DNA of 64,000 bases from JAAXIE01 sp965263155. GTDB lineage: Bacteria; Chloroflexota; Dehalococcoidia; Lucifugimonadales; JAAXIE01. Shown piece by piece: positions 1-8,266 of this stretch. Position 1 is the first letter of the stretch. Each line of letters begins with the position of its first letter. Made by a program: the position numbers and the translations under genes. Where the stretch lies: NCBI GenBank assembly GCA_965263155.1, contig OZ253586.1, positions 1,860,001 to 1,924,000 of the forward strand, written 5' to 3'. The notes under the pieces were generated by a model. It was not told the DNA's origin. It worked only from the letters and a program-made list of their open reading frames with translations, and did no database searches.

Positions 1-439
1 CGAAGGGGCGTGGGAGAGGGCGAGTGTCGCCCTCGGTAGTGACCTGCCGCTCCTCCATGGCCTCCAGCAGAGCGGACTGAGTGCGGGGCGTGGCGCGGTT
101 AATTTCGTCGGCCAGCAACACTTGGGTGAAGATGGGCCCAGCGCGGAACTCGAAGTCAGAGGTCCGCTGGTTGTACACGTAGGTCCCGGTGATATCGGCG
201 GGCAGCAGGTCGGGCGTGCACTGCACACGCCGGAAGGTGCAATCCAAGGAACGAGCGATGGAGCGGGCCAGCATGGTCTTGCCAATGCCCGGCACGTCCT
301 CAATGAGCACATGCCCCTCGCACAGCAGGGCCACCAGCATGAGCTCGACCACGTCTGCCTTACCCACAATGACGCGTTCCACGTTCTGCAGGACGCGGCG
401 AGCGGCGGAGGCGAGAGGTTGAGAGGTTGGGTCAGTCAT
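1..439 (-). CDS. MoxR-family AAA+ ATPase, N-terminal part (cut by window edge)
   Basis: The gene starts with ATG at 439 and runs off the left edge, so about 146 residues are visible. The Walker A motif is seen as Pro-Gly-Ile-Gly-Lys-Thr, and the Walker B region as Leu-Leu-Ala-Asp-Glu-Ile-Asn-Arg-Ala, which is the typical MoxR form. Between them are the segments MoxR proteins normally carry, including one ending in Thr-Pro-Asp-Leu-Leu-Pro-Ala-Asp. MoxR ATPases act as cytoplasmic chaperone-like motors, often with a DUF58 and a von Willebrand factor A protein encoded next to them. Those partners would lie beyond the left edge. The family call is secure. The client protein is unknown. Confidence 0.9.
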   Translation of the reverse strand, partial: MTDPTSQPLASAARRVLQNVERVIVGKADVVELMLVALLCEGHVLIEDVPGIGKTMLARSIARSLDCTFRRVQCTPDLLPADITGTYVYNQRTSDFEFRAGPIFTQVLLADEINRATPRTQSALLEAMEERQVTTEGDTRPLPRPF

Positions 440-466
440 GGAGTTCGCGTACCCTGAGCGTAGTCA

Positions 467-844
467 CTATTCTTGCAAGAGCGCGTCTATTTCGTTACGC
501 AAAGTAGGAAGATTGCCTTGGAGCACATCCCATACTATCTGGTCATCCACTACAAAGTAACCATAAATTAACTGGTTGCGAAACCGATTACCCTAGGACG
601 TTACTCAAATTGGCGATCAGGTCAGGGCCTCGATTGGGGAGGCGGTTCAGGCCCTCCCTTTTATCTCGAATTGTCGTTCCACTGCAGCCCGCAGCATATC
701 ATTTCCTTGGTAATGAGGGAATGTCACTCCTTCTGTAAACTGTTCGATACGTCCGATAGCCTGTCGCAGGTTGTAGAGACCGCCGTCTGGTAAGCCAAAA
801 GTCTCTAAAATCATGCTGTCTACGTGGCACGGTAGCGTTGGCAA
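467..844 (-). pseudogene. HepT-like (DUF86) toxin, frameshifted relic
   Basis: Read in minus-strand order, three frames must be joined to recover one HepT-like protein. The first part contains the segment ending Asp-Met-Leu-Arg-Ala-Ala-Val-Glu-Arg-Gln-Phe-Glu-Ile. The frame then shifts near 658 to one reading Gly-Leu-Asn-Arg-Leu-Pro. It shifts again near 592 to one reading Arg-Phe-Arg-Asn-Gln-Leu-Ile-Tyr-Gly-Tyr-Phe-Val-Val-Asp, ending at TAG 469-467. HepT toxins carry an Arg-x4-His-x-Tyr RNase motif; here the histidine position is Tyr, so the catalytic residue is also lost. No MNT nucleotidyltransferase antitoxin is visible upstream. Two frameshifts plus the lost histidine make sequencing error an unlikely sole cause. 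Confidence 0.7.
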
Positions 845-854
845 AGGGAATCTA

Positions 855-1058
855 CTACTGGTTCAATCTGACTCCAGTGGAAGTCAGCGCCGTCTCTATC
901 GTTGCTAGTTTGCTTTCCACCATTTCCGCTAAGTACAGGGTGGCGTAAGCTTGCGCTCTGAGCGCGTGGGTCTGCTTTTCCTCTTCATAGTGGGAGACTA
1001 GACTCAATTCTGTAATTGCCGAACTATACAGATTGGCCAGTCTTTCTTGTGATGTCAT
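855..1058 (-). CDS. small helical protein, unrecognised
   Basis: This is a 67-residue protein. I chose the ATG at 1058 because GGAG sits six bases upstream; an ATG four codons earlier has no ribosome site. The sequence looks wholly alpha-helical, alternating charged and hydrophobic residues, with a central Arg-Ala-Gln-Ala-Tyr-Ala-Thr-Leu-Tyr-Leu-Ala-Glu run. There is no signal peptide and no cysteine. It sits immediately upstream of the HepT relic in the same direction, where a HepT partner would be expected. It does not look like an MNT nucleotidyltransferase, as no Gly-Ser-x10-Asp-x-Asp motif is seen. Function unknown. Confidence 0.5.
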   Translation of the reverse strand: MTSQERLANLYSSAITELSLVSHYEEEKQTHALRAQAYATLYLAEMVESKLATIETALTSTGVRLNQ

Positions 1059-1346
1059 ATGTGTCTCCATTCGATTGTTAGGATGATAACATCGGTGATA
1101 ACCGTTTCGCTGAAAAGCCGTTGTCGTAGCTCAAAAGCGGGTTATTGAGCGGTTGTAGAGGAGTTCGACAAACCGCATGCGCAGGAGGAGCCGCAGGAGT
1201 TCGTCGAACTTATGTTAGCATCCGTCTGGCCGCCTAGGACCTTTCTCGCGGACTACGCCGTTCCATCATGGGTATCTCTGACGGATGGAATCCTAGCTTG
1301 GAGTCAAAATCCGCGTTCAACTTCAGACCACGCTCTTGCCCAGCCA

Positions 1347-3371
1347 TTAATCATCCGCTAGCTGGGGTTCCCTGACCTTAGTTGCAATTTGCTCGTAGAG
1401 GTTGGCTGCCTGCTGTTGGATTGTGTCGAGATCTTCTGTCAGCAGGTAGCCTTCAGCGACCATTCTCTCGGCTTCGGCCTGCACCAGTTGGAGGTAGGCT
1501 TCTTTGGATGGGTAGCGCTCCTCGATGGAGAGCCTGGGGTCGCCTGTCGCCGCTCGATCGGCCTTGGTGGCGGCGAACGGTATGGTGGAGCCTGCGAGGG
1601 TGCCACCGGTGGCACCGCCTGAAGAGAGGATATGTCCCTCGCCGCCTATGGCAGCATCACGGGTATTCCATCCGGTGTAGGTGGCTAGAGGCACTGCTGC
1701 TTGGGGCATGATGAGACCGCACGTCTCGTTGCCGTCTTTGTCCACTGCTGGGACGAGGTTGGGGTAGGGTGCGCCGATTTTCGGTGGATGGTTGGTGGCC
1801 ACGCCTCGGTGAGGGCCGAAATCTAGACGCGTGAACTGCCGGAAGGCGCGGGGGAAGGTGACGCCCGGTATGGACGAGAATGTCGCAGCCGTCTGCTCCG
1901 GCGAGACGGCGGTGCCATCGACGAGGTGGGGGTGCTTGCTGGGAGGCGCAGGTTCGCCAGTGGTGACCCATCGATCAAGGGACACGAGGGCTGCGCGGAG
2001 TAGCGGCCGGTAGTCGACGGTGTTGAAGTAGTGCTGGCCGTGGGCACCGTTGCCTGGGTCGAACTGTCGCAATTCGGGCGACGGCAGCGGGTGTTGCACC
2101 CGGCCGAATTGGTAGATGCGCACCGAGGGTGGCACTTCCAGGTCTCGTGTGCCTTCTACGTCAACGTGTGTCAGGCAACCGCCTCCAGCCCAGTACTCCG
2201 AGGAGGTGTAGGTGTAGATGACTTTGGGCAGCGCCCCCTTCTCGGCGAGACGCGCCAGCACGCCATCGGTGCGCCCGGTCTCGGTATCCGTCTGTGGCAG
2301 GTCGCTGTACGGGAAGAGGCTATTGGGGCTGCGGCTGGCTTGGCTGGAGGGCTGGGCAAAGCGGTGATTGAACTCGCCATGCTTGGCCCCGGCCACGTGG
2401 GGTATCAGGCCGTCGAACACGGTGCGCCCCTGCTCGTCGAGATTGAGGCCGAGGTGGAGCAGGTCCCTAAGAAACCGGCCGCTCTGCGAGGAGCCGAAGG
2501 TATAGGCGTGCTGGATTCCTTGGACATCAGGGCCATCAGCGCATGGGTTGCCCTCTTCAGCGGTGGCGTAACGCAGGAAGGAGGCGCAGTCGCGGGTAGC
2601 CAGCAGGCCTAGGCCGACAATGGGCGCGCCTGTGGTGGAGTAGACAAGTTGATAGACCTTGCCCGGAACGAAGCCGGAGGCCATATATATGTGGGACGCA
2701 TCCGGGACGGGTTGACCGTCCTCCAGCTTGGCAAAGGACCAGTCGTTGCGGGGCACGATTTCCTCTGGGCCGTCTTCATAGTCCTGCACCGTGAGGAAGG
2801 CATCGCGGTCATTCAGGTCGTTGGTGGGATAGGCAGCATGGATGCGGTCGGCGAGGTATTGCACTTGGTTGGGCGCGTTGTTCTGGAATGTGACCATGAG
2901 CCTCCCGCTGACGCGGCCTTCAGAGGTTGCTGCTTCGGGGGTGTTCAGGCGCAGCACCCCTCGAGCGTTGGGGGAATCGTGCTGCCAGCCACACCAGACT
3001 ATTGTGAATCCCTGATGCATAAGAAAGCCGTTGCCCGGCTGCAGAGGCTTATCCGCAGGCACATCGGGAGCGTCGTTGAAGTTACGCAGGATGGGGCCAC
3101 GGCCCCGGTTGGGCACGTCCAACAGGAGTCGCCGGTTGCCTCTTGCAGGGTCGACAGGACGCAGCAGGCGGAAGTTGGAGCTGAATTCCACCAGCCCGGA
3201 AGCATGGCGCGGGGCCAACTCGATGTCGGTAATGCGGGAGTTGTCCTCGTCGTTGGGGTCAACGGCGAATTCCAGGGTACCGCCGAGCAGTTCGTATGCG
3301 CCCACCGCGCCAAACGACCGGCCTTCGGCAAACGTTTCGTGGGAATCGATGGTTACGCGGGTTACTGCCAT
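1347..3371 (-). CDS. alpha/beta hydrolase-domain protein (Abhydrolase_10 type)
   Basis: This is a 674-residue protein starting with ATG behind AGGAGG at a four-base gap. The sequence resembles the large 'alpha/beta hydrolase domain' family common in Actinobacteria, Chloroflexota and Proteobacteria. A likely nucleophile elbow is Phe-Gly-Ser-Ser-Gln-Ser-Gly-Arg-Phe near residues 292-300. The N-terminal 120 residues form the beta-rich region typical of the family, with a Leu-Leu-Leu-Asp-Val-Pro-Asn-Arg-Gly-Arg-Gly strand. No signal peptide is seen, so it is probably cytoplasmic. It stands alone, with about 670 bases of apparently empty DNA upstream. Substrates are mostly unknown for this family; an esterase role is an inference. 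Confidence 0.75.
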   Translation of the reverse strand: MAVTRVTIDSHETFAEGRSFGAVGAYELLGGTLEFAVDPNDEDNSRITDIELAPRHASGLVEFSSNFRLLRPVDPARGNRRLLLDVPNRGRGPILRNFNDAPDVPADKPLQPGNGFLMHQGFTIVWCGWQHDSPNARGVLRLNTPEAATSEGRVSGRLMVTFQNNAPNQVQYLADRIHAAYPTNDLNDRDAFLTVQDYEDGPEEIVPRNDWSFAKLEDGQPVPDASHIYMASGFVPGKVYQLVYSTTGAPIVGLGLLATRDCASFLRYATAEEGNPCADGPDVQGIQHAYTFGSSQSGRFLRDLLHLGLNLDEQGRTVFDGLIPHVAGAKHGEFNHRFAQPSSQASRSPNSLFPYSDLPQTDTETGRTDGVLARLAEKGALPKVIYTYTSSEYWAGGGCLTHVDVEGTRDLEVPPSVRIYQFGRVQHPLPSPELRQFDPGNGAHGQHYFNTVDYRPLLRAALVSLDRWVTTGEPAPPSKHPHLVDGTAVSPEQTAATFSSIPGVTFPRAFRQFTRLDFGPHRGVATNHPPKIGAPYPNLVPAVDKDGNETCGLIMPQAAVPLATYTGWNTRDAAIGGEGHILSSGGATGGTLAGSTIPFAATKADRAATGDPRLSIEERYPSKEAYLQLVQAEAERMVAEGYLLTEDLDTIQQQAANLYEQIATKVREPQLADD

Positions 3372-4043
3372 GGGGCCTCCTAGTGCTGGGGGTTTTGGAT
3401 GGGGGCTGCGGTGAAAGGTATTCCAGGGAACCTCTGCTCAAGTCCCTTGCCTCTTTGCCGGAGGTCTTGGCATGACAACCGACGTTGCGGGCCTCGGAAG
3501 TTCGCATTTTGTCGCATTTGTGGTGTTCCCATGCTACTTGTTTGCATCTCTCGTTTACTTCTAGAACTATATCCGTTGTAAACTGTGTGTACATTATTGC
3601 ACCGGGATTTGGATCGGCGCAGCTACGCGTCAGCTTTGCTATAGTCAAGGGGCCTCCACACGATACACGATTTCTTCCGTTTTCGTAGCTGATGCCCTGT
3701 GACATTGTAACGTCGTTGTATCCGGTCCATATCTGAGACACTGTAAAACCCCCGGTGGCGGGTCCCTCTTGATTGGCCCGGGGCGGGGCGAGGTGAGATG
3801 CGGGCGGGGAGGCCCTATACGGAGGATAGGCGGGAAGGGAGGCCGGGGTCAATGGGCGGATGACAGGGGGTTGCTTGCACAAGCAGTCACGCCGGTATAA
3901 CCGAGTTGTTCAGACCATTCCTAGCAAGTATCGGGCTGGCCTTTGACTGCACTCCTCCGACATAGCTTGCGACTGGCATAGCTTGCGACGTGCATTCGAT
4001 TCGAGCGTCCAAAGAGGCTCTGCATGAGTTGTTCCAGCCAGAG
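3372..4043. other. intergenic stretch without a recognisable gene
   Basis: About 670 bases. Open frames across it are low-complexity and rich in Arg, Pro and Ser, and none has a convincing ribosome site. One TGTGACAT-type motif lies near 3700, similar to motifs near 33.5 kb. Nothing else was recognised. Confidence 0.4.
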
Positions 4044-4200
4044 GTCGAAGATAAGGGAGCGAAGGGTCAGTTACGGGGACTCCTGTCGGTTGGAAGTGGC
4101 GAACATTGCGCGTTACCGCGGTGAGGCCCAGTGACATTGTCAAGCCCAGCATGGTGGAACGGCTCTGTGGCCCCACGATGCCGTCTTGACATCTCACACC
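4044..4200 (-). pseudogene. PIN-domain (VapC-like) toxin C-terminal fragment
   Basis: The minus-strand frame reads Asp-Gly-Ile-Val-Gly, then Gly-Leu-Thr-Ala-Val-Thr-Arg-Asn-Val-Arg-His-Phe, then Pro-Thr-Gly-Val-Pro-Val-Thr-Asp-Pro. That block is the typical C-terminal signature of VapC PIN-domain nucleases. The N-terminal two thirds, with the first acidic residues, are absent, and the frame runs on past the expected end. No VapB antitoxin is seen. It lies just before the next plus-strand gene, suggesting the rest was deleted. Recognition rests on one conserved block. Confidence 0.55.
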
Positions 4201-4245
4201 AGTCTCGGTAGCTTGCTGCCGTATGCTGCACTTGGGAGGTTCGCC

Positions 4246-5541
4246 ATGGCTGAGACATTCTCTGGACAGGAAGGCCTTTTTCGACAGGTGTGGGACTTCC
4301 CGCTGGGAGAGGCGCTGACGGGGCGGCGTGCGCGTCGCTTTGCTATGGGGATGGAGGTGCCGGGCGGACCTCTGACCTTCAAGTCGCAGCACGAGCCTCT
4401 GCCGCTGTCGGAGACGGAGCAGGCAATTCTGATTTGCGCCGCCACGGGGGTGACGGGATGGCATTTTGGTGTCCCCTATTCGACTTCCTCGCCGAACGCC
4501 TACCCCAGCTACACGCTGCGGTTCAGCGGGCACACCTACCCCACTAGGGTGGGCAGCCTGCAACTCTTCTATACCGACGACGACGGCATATACATGACGC
4601 ACGCCGCGGACCTGCCTCCGGCAGTGAGCCAGCCCTCGCAGGGCACGGGCGACCTAAAGGCCATCACCCAGCAACTGCGGGATACGACCAGCAAGATTTC
4701 GGACAAGCGACTGGAACTGCCAAGGGAAGCCCCGCACCTGCACGAGCACAACCTGTGGAACGCCAACTTTCCAGGCTCGACGTTGCTAATGCCAGTGGCC
4801 GACCTTTCCGAGTACTTCCTGCAAATCCTGACATTAAGCCTGATGAACCACTACCAGATATGGGACGACATGGCGGGACGGCTAGCAGGGAATCTTGAGC
4901 CCTACATACGATCGGGAATGCTATCCACGACGAAGCAGGCGTCAATAACGTCCATGGAATACAACCTGTCCCTCGCGGCCAACACCTCCACCTCCATCAT
5001 GGGGCACAACGCGGTGTTGTCGATGCAAGCCATGGGACTGGGAGGCTGGTTGTACACCGGCATCAACGGCCTCAGCGCAATGGGAGCTTACGCCGACGAT
5101 GGAGTGCCCGGCATGGGCTTCCGCTTTGTGCGTGACGACCGCTACACCGGGCCCAACCCGGTAGGGCTGGATGGCCAGTTCGAGACCATGTGCCCGCCCC
5201 ACTACCCCGACATGCGCACGGCGGCCCGTGAACTGGTGACCAAGATGTTCGGCGAGGGCGGCACCTACGACCCGAAGACCGAGGGGGCCTTTGCCCGCAC
5301 TGACGAGGTGAAGGGCAGCGTGGTGCGTTACAGCGAGGAGTTCATCGAATGCCTAGGGGAAGTAGCCCAATACATCTATGACACCTACGGGCGTTTCCCC
5401 GGCACCATCCCGACGATGGTGGCTGGCCCCTATGTGCAGGCGCAGCACATAGACCTAGATTTCTACGACGCCCACTTCCAGCCAGGCGCCTACTTGGAGA
5501 CTCACCGCCAGCACATGGCCCAATGGCACGAGATGGCGTAG
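4246..5541 (+). CDS. uncharacterised 431-residue protein, possibly nitroreductase-related
   Basis: The chosen start is the ATG at 4246, which has GGGAGG six bases upstream; an in-frame start 60 bases earlier has no ribosome site. The protein begins Met-Ala-Glu-Thr-Phe. An N-terminal Arg-Arg-Ala-Arg-Arg-Phe and a following Leu-Ser-Glu-Thr-Glu-Gln-Ala-Ile-Leu-Ile-Cys-Ala-Ala-Thr-Gly-Val-Thr-Gly resemble the start of nitroreductase-fold proteins, but this is weak. There is no signal peptide. A Gly/Met-rich central segment (residues 255-295) and many aromatic residues follow. I do not recognise the family with confidence. No co-oriented neighbour lies close enough to suggest an operon. Confidence 0.6.
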   Translation: MAETFSGQEGLFRQVWDFPLGEALTGRRARRFAMGMEVPGGPLTFKSQHEPLPLSETEQAILICAATGVTGWHFGVPYSTSSPNAYPSYTLRFSGHTYPTRVGSLQLFYTDDDGIYMTHAADLPPAVSQPSQGTGDLKAITQQLRDTTSKISDKRLELPREAPHLHEHNLWNANFPGSTLLMPVADLSEYFLQILTLSLMNHYQIWDDMAGRLAGNLEPYIRSGMLSTTKQASITSMEYNLSLAANTSTSIMGHNAVLSMQAMGLGGWLYTGINGLSAMGAYADDGVPGMGFRFVRDDRYTGPNPVGLDGQFETMCPPHYPDMRTAARELVTKMFGEGGTYDPKTEGAFARTDEVKGSVVRYSEEFIECLGEVAQYIYDTYGRFPGTIPTMVAGPYVQAQHIDLDFYDAHFQPGAYLETHRQHMAQWHEMA

Positions 5542-5586
5542 GGGGCCGCCAGCCTCGTCAGGCGTTAAGGCCCAATTGAGCCCTGT

Positions 5587-5971
5587 CTAAGCCCGCATTT
5601 GGCTGCAGTTAAGCTGAGGCAGGCTGGGCAGCGTGTGGTCCGGTGTACTCGTCACGATCTCGACGGGGGTGTTGCGAGCCACTATCATCTCGACGGGCTC
5701 GTCCCCGTCGTTACGGGCTAGTGTAGCGACCATTGTGGCACGTAGATAAAGTCGCCTGCCTGAAACGGGAGGGCGGTGGAGAGCCCGTCACCGATTCGCA
5801 ATTGATGTGATGGTGGGGACTTGAACTTCACCCGGCGGGTATGGTGGCGATGGCGAGGTGGACGCCCTCGGCGCCTCCCAAGACAGCGGACACTCCCGCC
5901 AGCCGGGTCATGGCCCCCGACGATATCTCCACCTCGCGCTCTTCAGGCTTGACGACACGTATCTCAGACAA
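5587..5971 (-). pseudogene. cupin-domain protein, degraded
   Basis: A small cupin can be reconstructed only by joining frames. It starts at TTG 5971 behind GGAGG with a seven-base gap and runs to Ala-Ile-Ala-Thr-Ile-Pro-Ala-Gly, where TGA stops it. A metal-site-like His-His-His segment follows in another frame. A third frame then gives Pro-Phe-Gln-Ala-Gly-Asp-Phe-Ile-Tyr-Val-Pro. The last frame reads Asn-Asp-Gly-Asp-Glu-Pro-Val-Glu-Met-Ile-Val-Ala-Arg-Asn and ends at TAG 5589-5587. The loop between the two cupin motifs also appears shortened. Several separate lesions indicate a genuine relic. Confidence 0.75.
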
Positions 5972-6039
5972 TTCTCATCCTCCCAATAGTCAGAGTTTCC
6001 CTGTTAGTACCAATAGTTCCTAGCGGCGCACGCCGCGTT

Positions 6040-6076
6040 AAGAGGCAGCCCTGGAGAACTCCCGGGGCGGCCTCTT
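6040..6076 (-). terminator. hairpin downstream of the first tandem binding-protein gene
   Basis: AAGAGGC and GCCTCTT arms enclose a GGGC/GCCC inner stem. It lies 35 bases beyond the stop of the 6111-8033 gene. The T tract on the minus strand is short. Confidence 0.6.
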
Positions 6077-6110
6077 TTGCCATCCTCAGAGCTTATGCCG
6101 TACAGAAGCC

Positions 6111-8033
6111 CTACTGGCGGTGGGGCACGTACTCGAAGTTGCTCAGCCAGTCGTAGGTGCCAGCCATAGGGGCCCACGGATCAATCTCGGGGCCCACTGG
6201 GAACACATTGTTGGCACTGTATGTAACGATTGTCATTGCATGCTCATGGAGCCACTTTGACATATTCGCCTGCGCCTCCCATCGCGCATCCCCATCCACC
6301 GTAGCCAAGGCATCGTCCATCAACGCCTGCCATTCTGGATGCTCCAATCCGAAGTTGATGGAGTTGGTGGAGTTGAACAGGATTTGCATTGTGCGCAGCG
6401 GCTCGAAGGTAGAGACGCTGGCTTGGGTGTTGGCACCCTTGGCGGACCGGCTCACCAGAGTCGGCCGGAACTCAGAGAAGGGACGGTTGGCTATCCGGCA
6501 CTCTATCCCGACCTCCAGCCACATGGTGCAGACTGCCTCTCCGTTTTCTACGGCGCCGGGCGAGGGCCGGACTGTGAGGGCCATGTCGATCTCGAAGCCA
6601 TCCGGGTAACCGGCCTCGTCCAGCAATTGCCTAGCCAACGCAGGGTCGTATTCGAAGGTCAGGTCGGCCATCCCGTTCTGCTGCATCCGCACTTCATGAG
6701 CGTTCCACCACTGGTGGTACAGCGGCTGACCCTCACCGAAAGCTAGGTTGTTCACCAGCTTCTGACGGTCAATGGCGTGGTTCATGGCACGCCGTACTTT
6801 ACGAGCCGTGTCCCATTCTTCGCTGGAAGTGTCTCGGTCGCAGGATACCCAAGCGAATGAACAGTCAAAGGCGTTGTCCGCGAGGGGGATTCTAATATCG
6901 CCGTTAGAATCAGGGTGATGGTGGGGGTGATCTGTGTAGTACTGCTGTCCCAAGAGGTTGATGTACACGCCCACCGCTCCGGGGAAGCTCATGTACTTGA
7001 TGTCGTCCCGGTCCTCACCCCTGATGGCTTCGATGGACTCCAAGGTGAAGGAACCGGTATCAATCTGGCCACCGAGGAAGTTAGCCAATCGGGTGGACTC
7101 CTCGCGGATCTCGTGCCAGATCATTTCGGCAAATTCAGGACTCTTGTTCCAGTGGTCCTGCACTGCTTGGAACCGGCGGTCCACGCCACTGGTGGCAGAG
7201 GTGAGTATCCAAGGCCCAGTGCCCACTGACTCTAGATTCGCCTGTTCTGTGCCCCTTGCGTCATAGTGCTTCTTGCTGTGCATGGACAGCGAGGCGCCTA
7301 CAGGCATGCGGCTGTGCCACGTGACTTGAATGGTGGGGCTGGGCCGCGTGAGCTGCACCGTATAGTCATCCACCTTCTCCATCTCGCATGCTTCACAGGC
7401 GAAGGTGCGGCGGGAGCCACCGGCGATGGGATGAGGCGCTCCCGGTACGGCAACGTCCTGCCAGGTGAAGATGAAGTCGTCGGCGTTGAATTCCCCCCAA
7501 TCGCCGAGATGGTCGTGCCATGGCACTCCCTGGCGCAGATGGAAGGTGTAAATCAGGCCGGTGGGGTCGACGTTCCACTCAGTGACAAGCCGGGGAACGA
7601 CCACGTTGCTGTCGGTGGCTGTGCCGAACATGGCCTCGTGAGTGGTAACACCGTCGGTCTTTTGGGGCTGGTAGTCCTGAATGGACAGCCCGAAGTTGGG
7701 CGGCCCCATTTCAGGCACCGAGTGGTCGAAAGTGCCCGTCTGCTCCATCAAGGACGACGCAGGCGTCTGGGCGGGGGCAGGAGCTGCCCTAGGTGTGGCT
7801 GCTGGGGCGACGGTTGCTGCTGCCGCAGGCGCTGCAGTAGCAGCCGCTGGGGCCTGAGTTGCCGCTACTGCCGGAGCAGCTGTGGCAGTGGCCGCTGCCG
7901 TGGCAGCAGGCGCAGGCGCATCGGTGGGCGCGGGCGCCTGGGTTGCCTCTTCTCCGCACGCGATGATCAGGGCCAGCAGAATAATGAGTATTCCAGGTAA
8001 CAGTACCTTATGCGACTTCGAGATTTTCGGCAT
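6111..8033 (-). CDS. family-5 ABC solute-binding lipoprotein, tandem copy 1
   Basis: A 640-residue extracytoplasmic binding protein of the peptide/nickel type (SBP_bac_5). I chose the ATG at 8033, eight bases after AGGAGG; an upstream in-frame TTG lies only two bases from it. The signal peptide ends in a lipobox with Cys26, followed by a linker of about 70 residues made almost only of Ala, Pro and Thr. The binding domain starts near residue 98. Cys213/Cys216 (a CxxC) and Cys391/Cys398 recur at matching places in all five family-5 proteins here. No permease or ATPase gene is nearby. It is the first of three tandem paralogues. The ligand cannot be told; peptides or other small organics are usual. 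Confidence 0.93.
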   Translation of the reverse strand: MPKISKSHKVLLPGILIILLALIIACGEEATQAPAPTDAPAPAATAAATATAAPAVAATQAPAAATAAPAAAATVAPAATPRAAPAPAQTPASSLMEQTGTFDHSVPEMGPPNFGLSIQDYQPQKTDGVTTHEAMFGTATDSNVVVPRLVTEWNVDPTGLIYTFHLRQGVPWHDHLGDWGEFNADDFIFTWQDVAVPGAPHPIAGGSRRTFACEACEMEKVDDYTVQLTRPSPTIQVTWHSRMPVGASLSMHSKKHYDARGTEQANLESVGTGPWILTSATSGVDRRFQAVQDHWNKSPEFAEMIWHEIREESTRLANFLGGQIDTGSFTLESIEAIRGEDRDDIKYMSFPGAVGVYINLLGQQYYTDHPHHHPDSNGDIRIPLADNAFDCSFAWVSCDRDTSSEEWDTARKVRRAMNHAIDRQKLVNNLAFGEGQPLYHQWWNAHEVRMQQNGMADLTFEYDPALARQLLDEAGYPDGFEIDMALTVRPSPGAVENGEAVCTMWLEVGIECRIANRPFSEFRPTLVSRSAKGANTQASVSTFEPLRTMQILFNSTNSINFGLEHPEWQALMDDALATVDGDARWEAQANMSKWLHEHAMTIVTYSANNVFPVGPEIDPWAPMAGTYDWLSNFEYVPHRQ

Positions 8034-8111
8034 AGACAAGGCCTCCTCCCGAACTATTTAGGCAAGACCACCAGTGAGCTGGGCCATGCACGCCTGTGAT
8101 TGAGTTGCGCC

Positions 8112-8141
8112 TTTATAGCACACTGCCTTGCACTCTGCCAA
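8112..8141 (-). promoter_or_regulatory. sigma-70-like promoter of tandem copy 1
   Basis: On the minus strand TTGGCA is followed after 18 bases by TATAAA, about 80 bases before the start codon. The same boxes and flanks occur before tandem copy 2. Confidence 0.7.
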
Positions 8142-8192
8142 TGGCCGGGCTATGGGCAGGTGGGCCGCACGCATACGGGGCGGTGCAGACCG

Positions 8193-8230
8193 CAAAAAGA
8201 AGCGCCCCGGCTACTACCGGGACGCTTCTT
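8193..8230 (-). terminator. intrinsic terminator of tandem copy 2
   Basis: AAGAAGCG-CCCGG stem with loop CTACTA, and five T residues following on the minus strand. It lies about 35 bases past the stop of the 8267-10165 gene and before the promoter of copy 1. Confidence 0.85.
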
Positions 8231-8266
8231 CGCTTCAGAGCTGGCAAGATTGACTATATCAGCATC

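Noticed and set aside
51..460. Plus-strand open frame at the left edge
   Set aside because: The minus-strand reading gives a clear MoxR ATPase with both nucleotide-binding motifs.
3259..3882. Minus-strand open frame overlapping the start of the hydrolase gene
   Set aside because: Composition is biased to Ser, Pro and Arg, and there is no ribosome site or family likeness.
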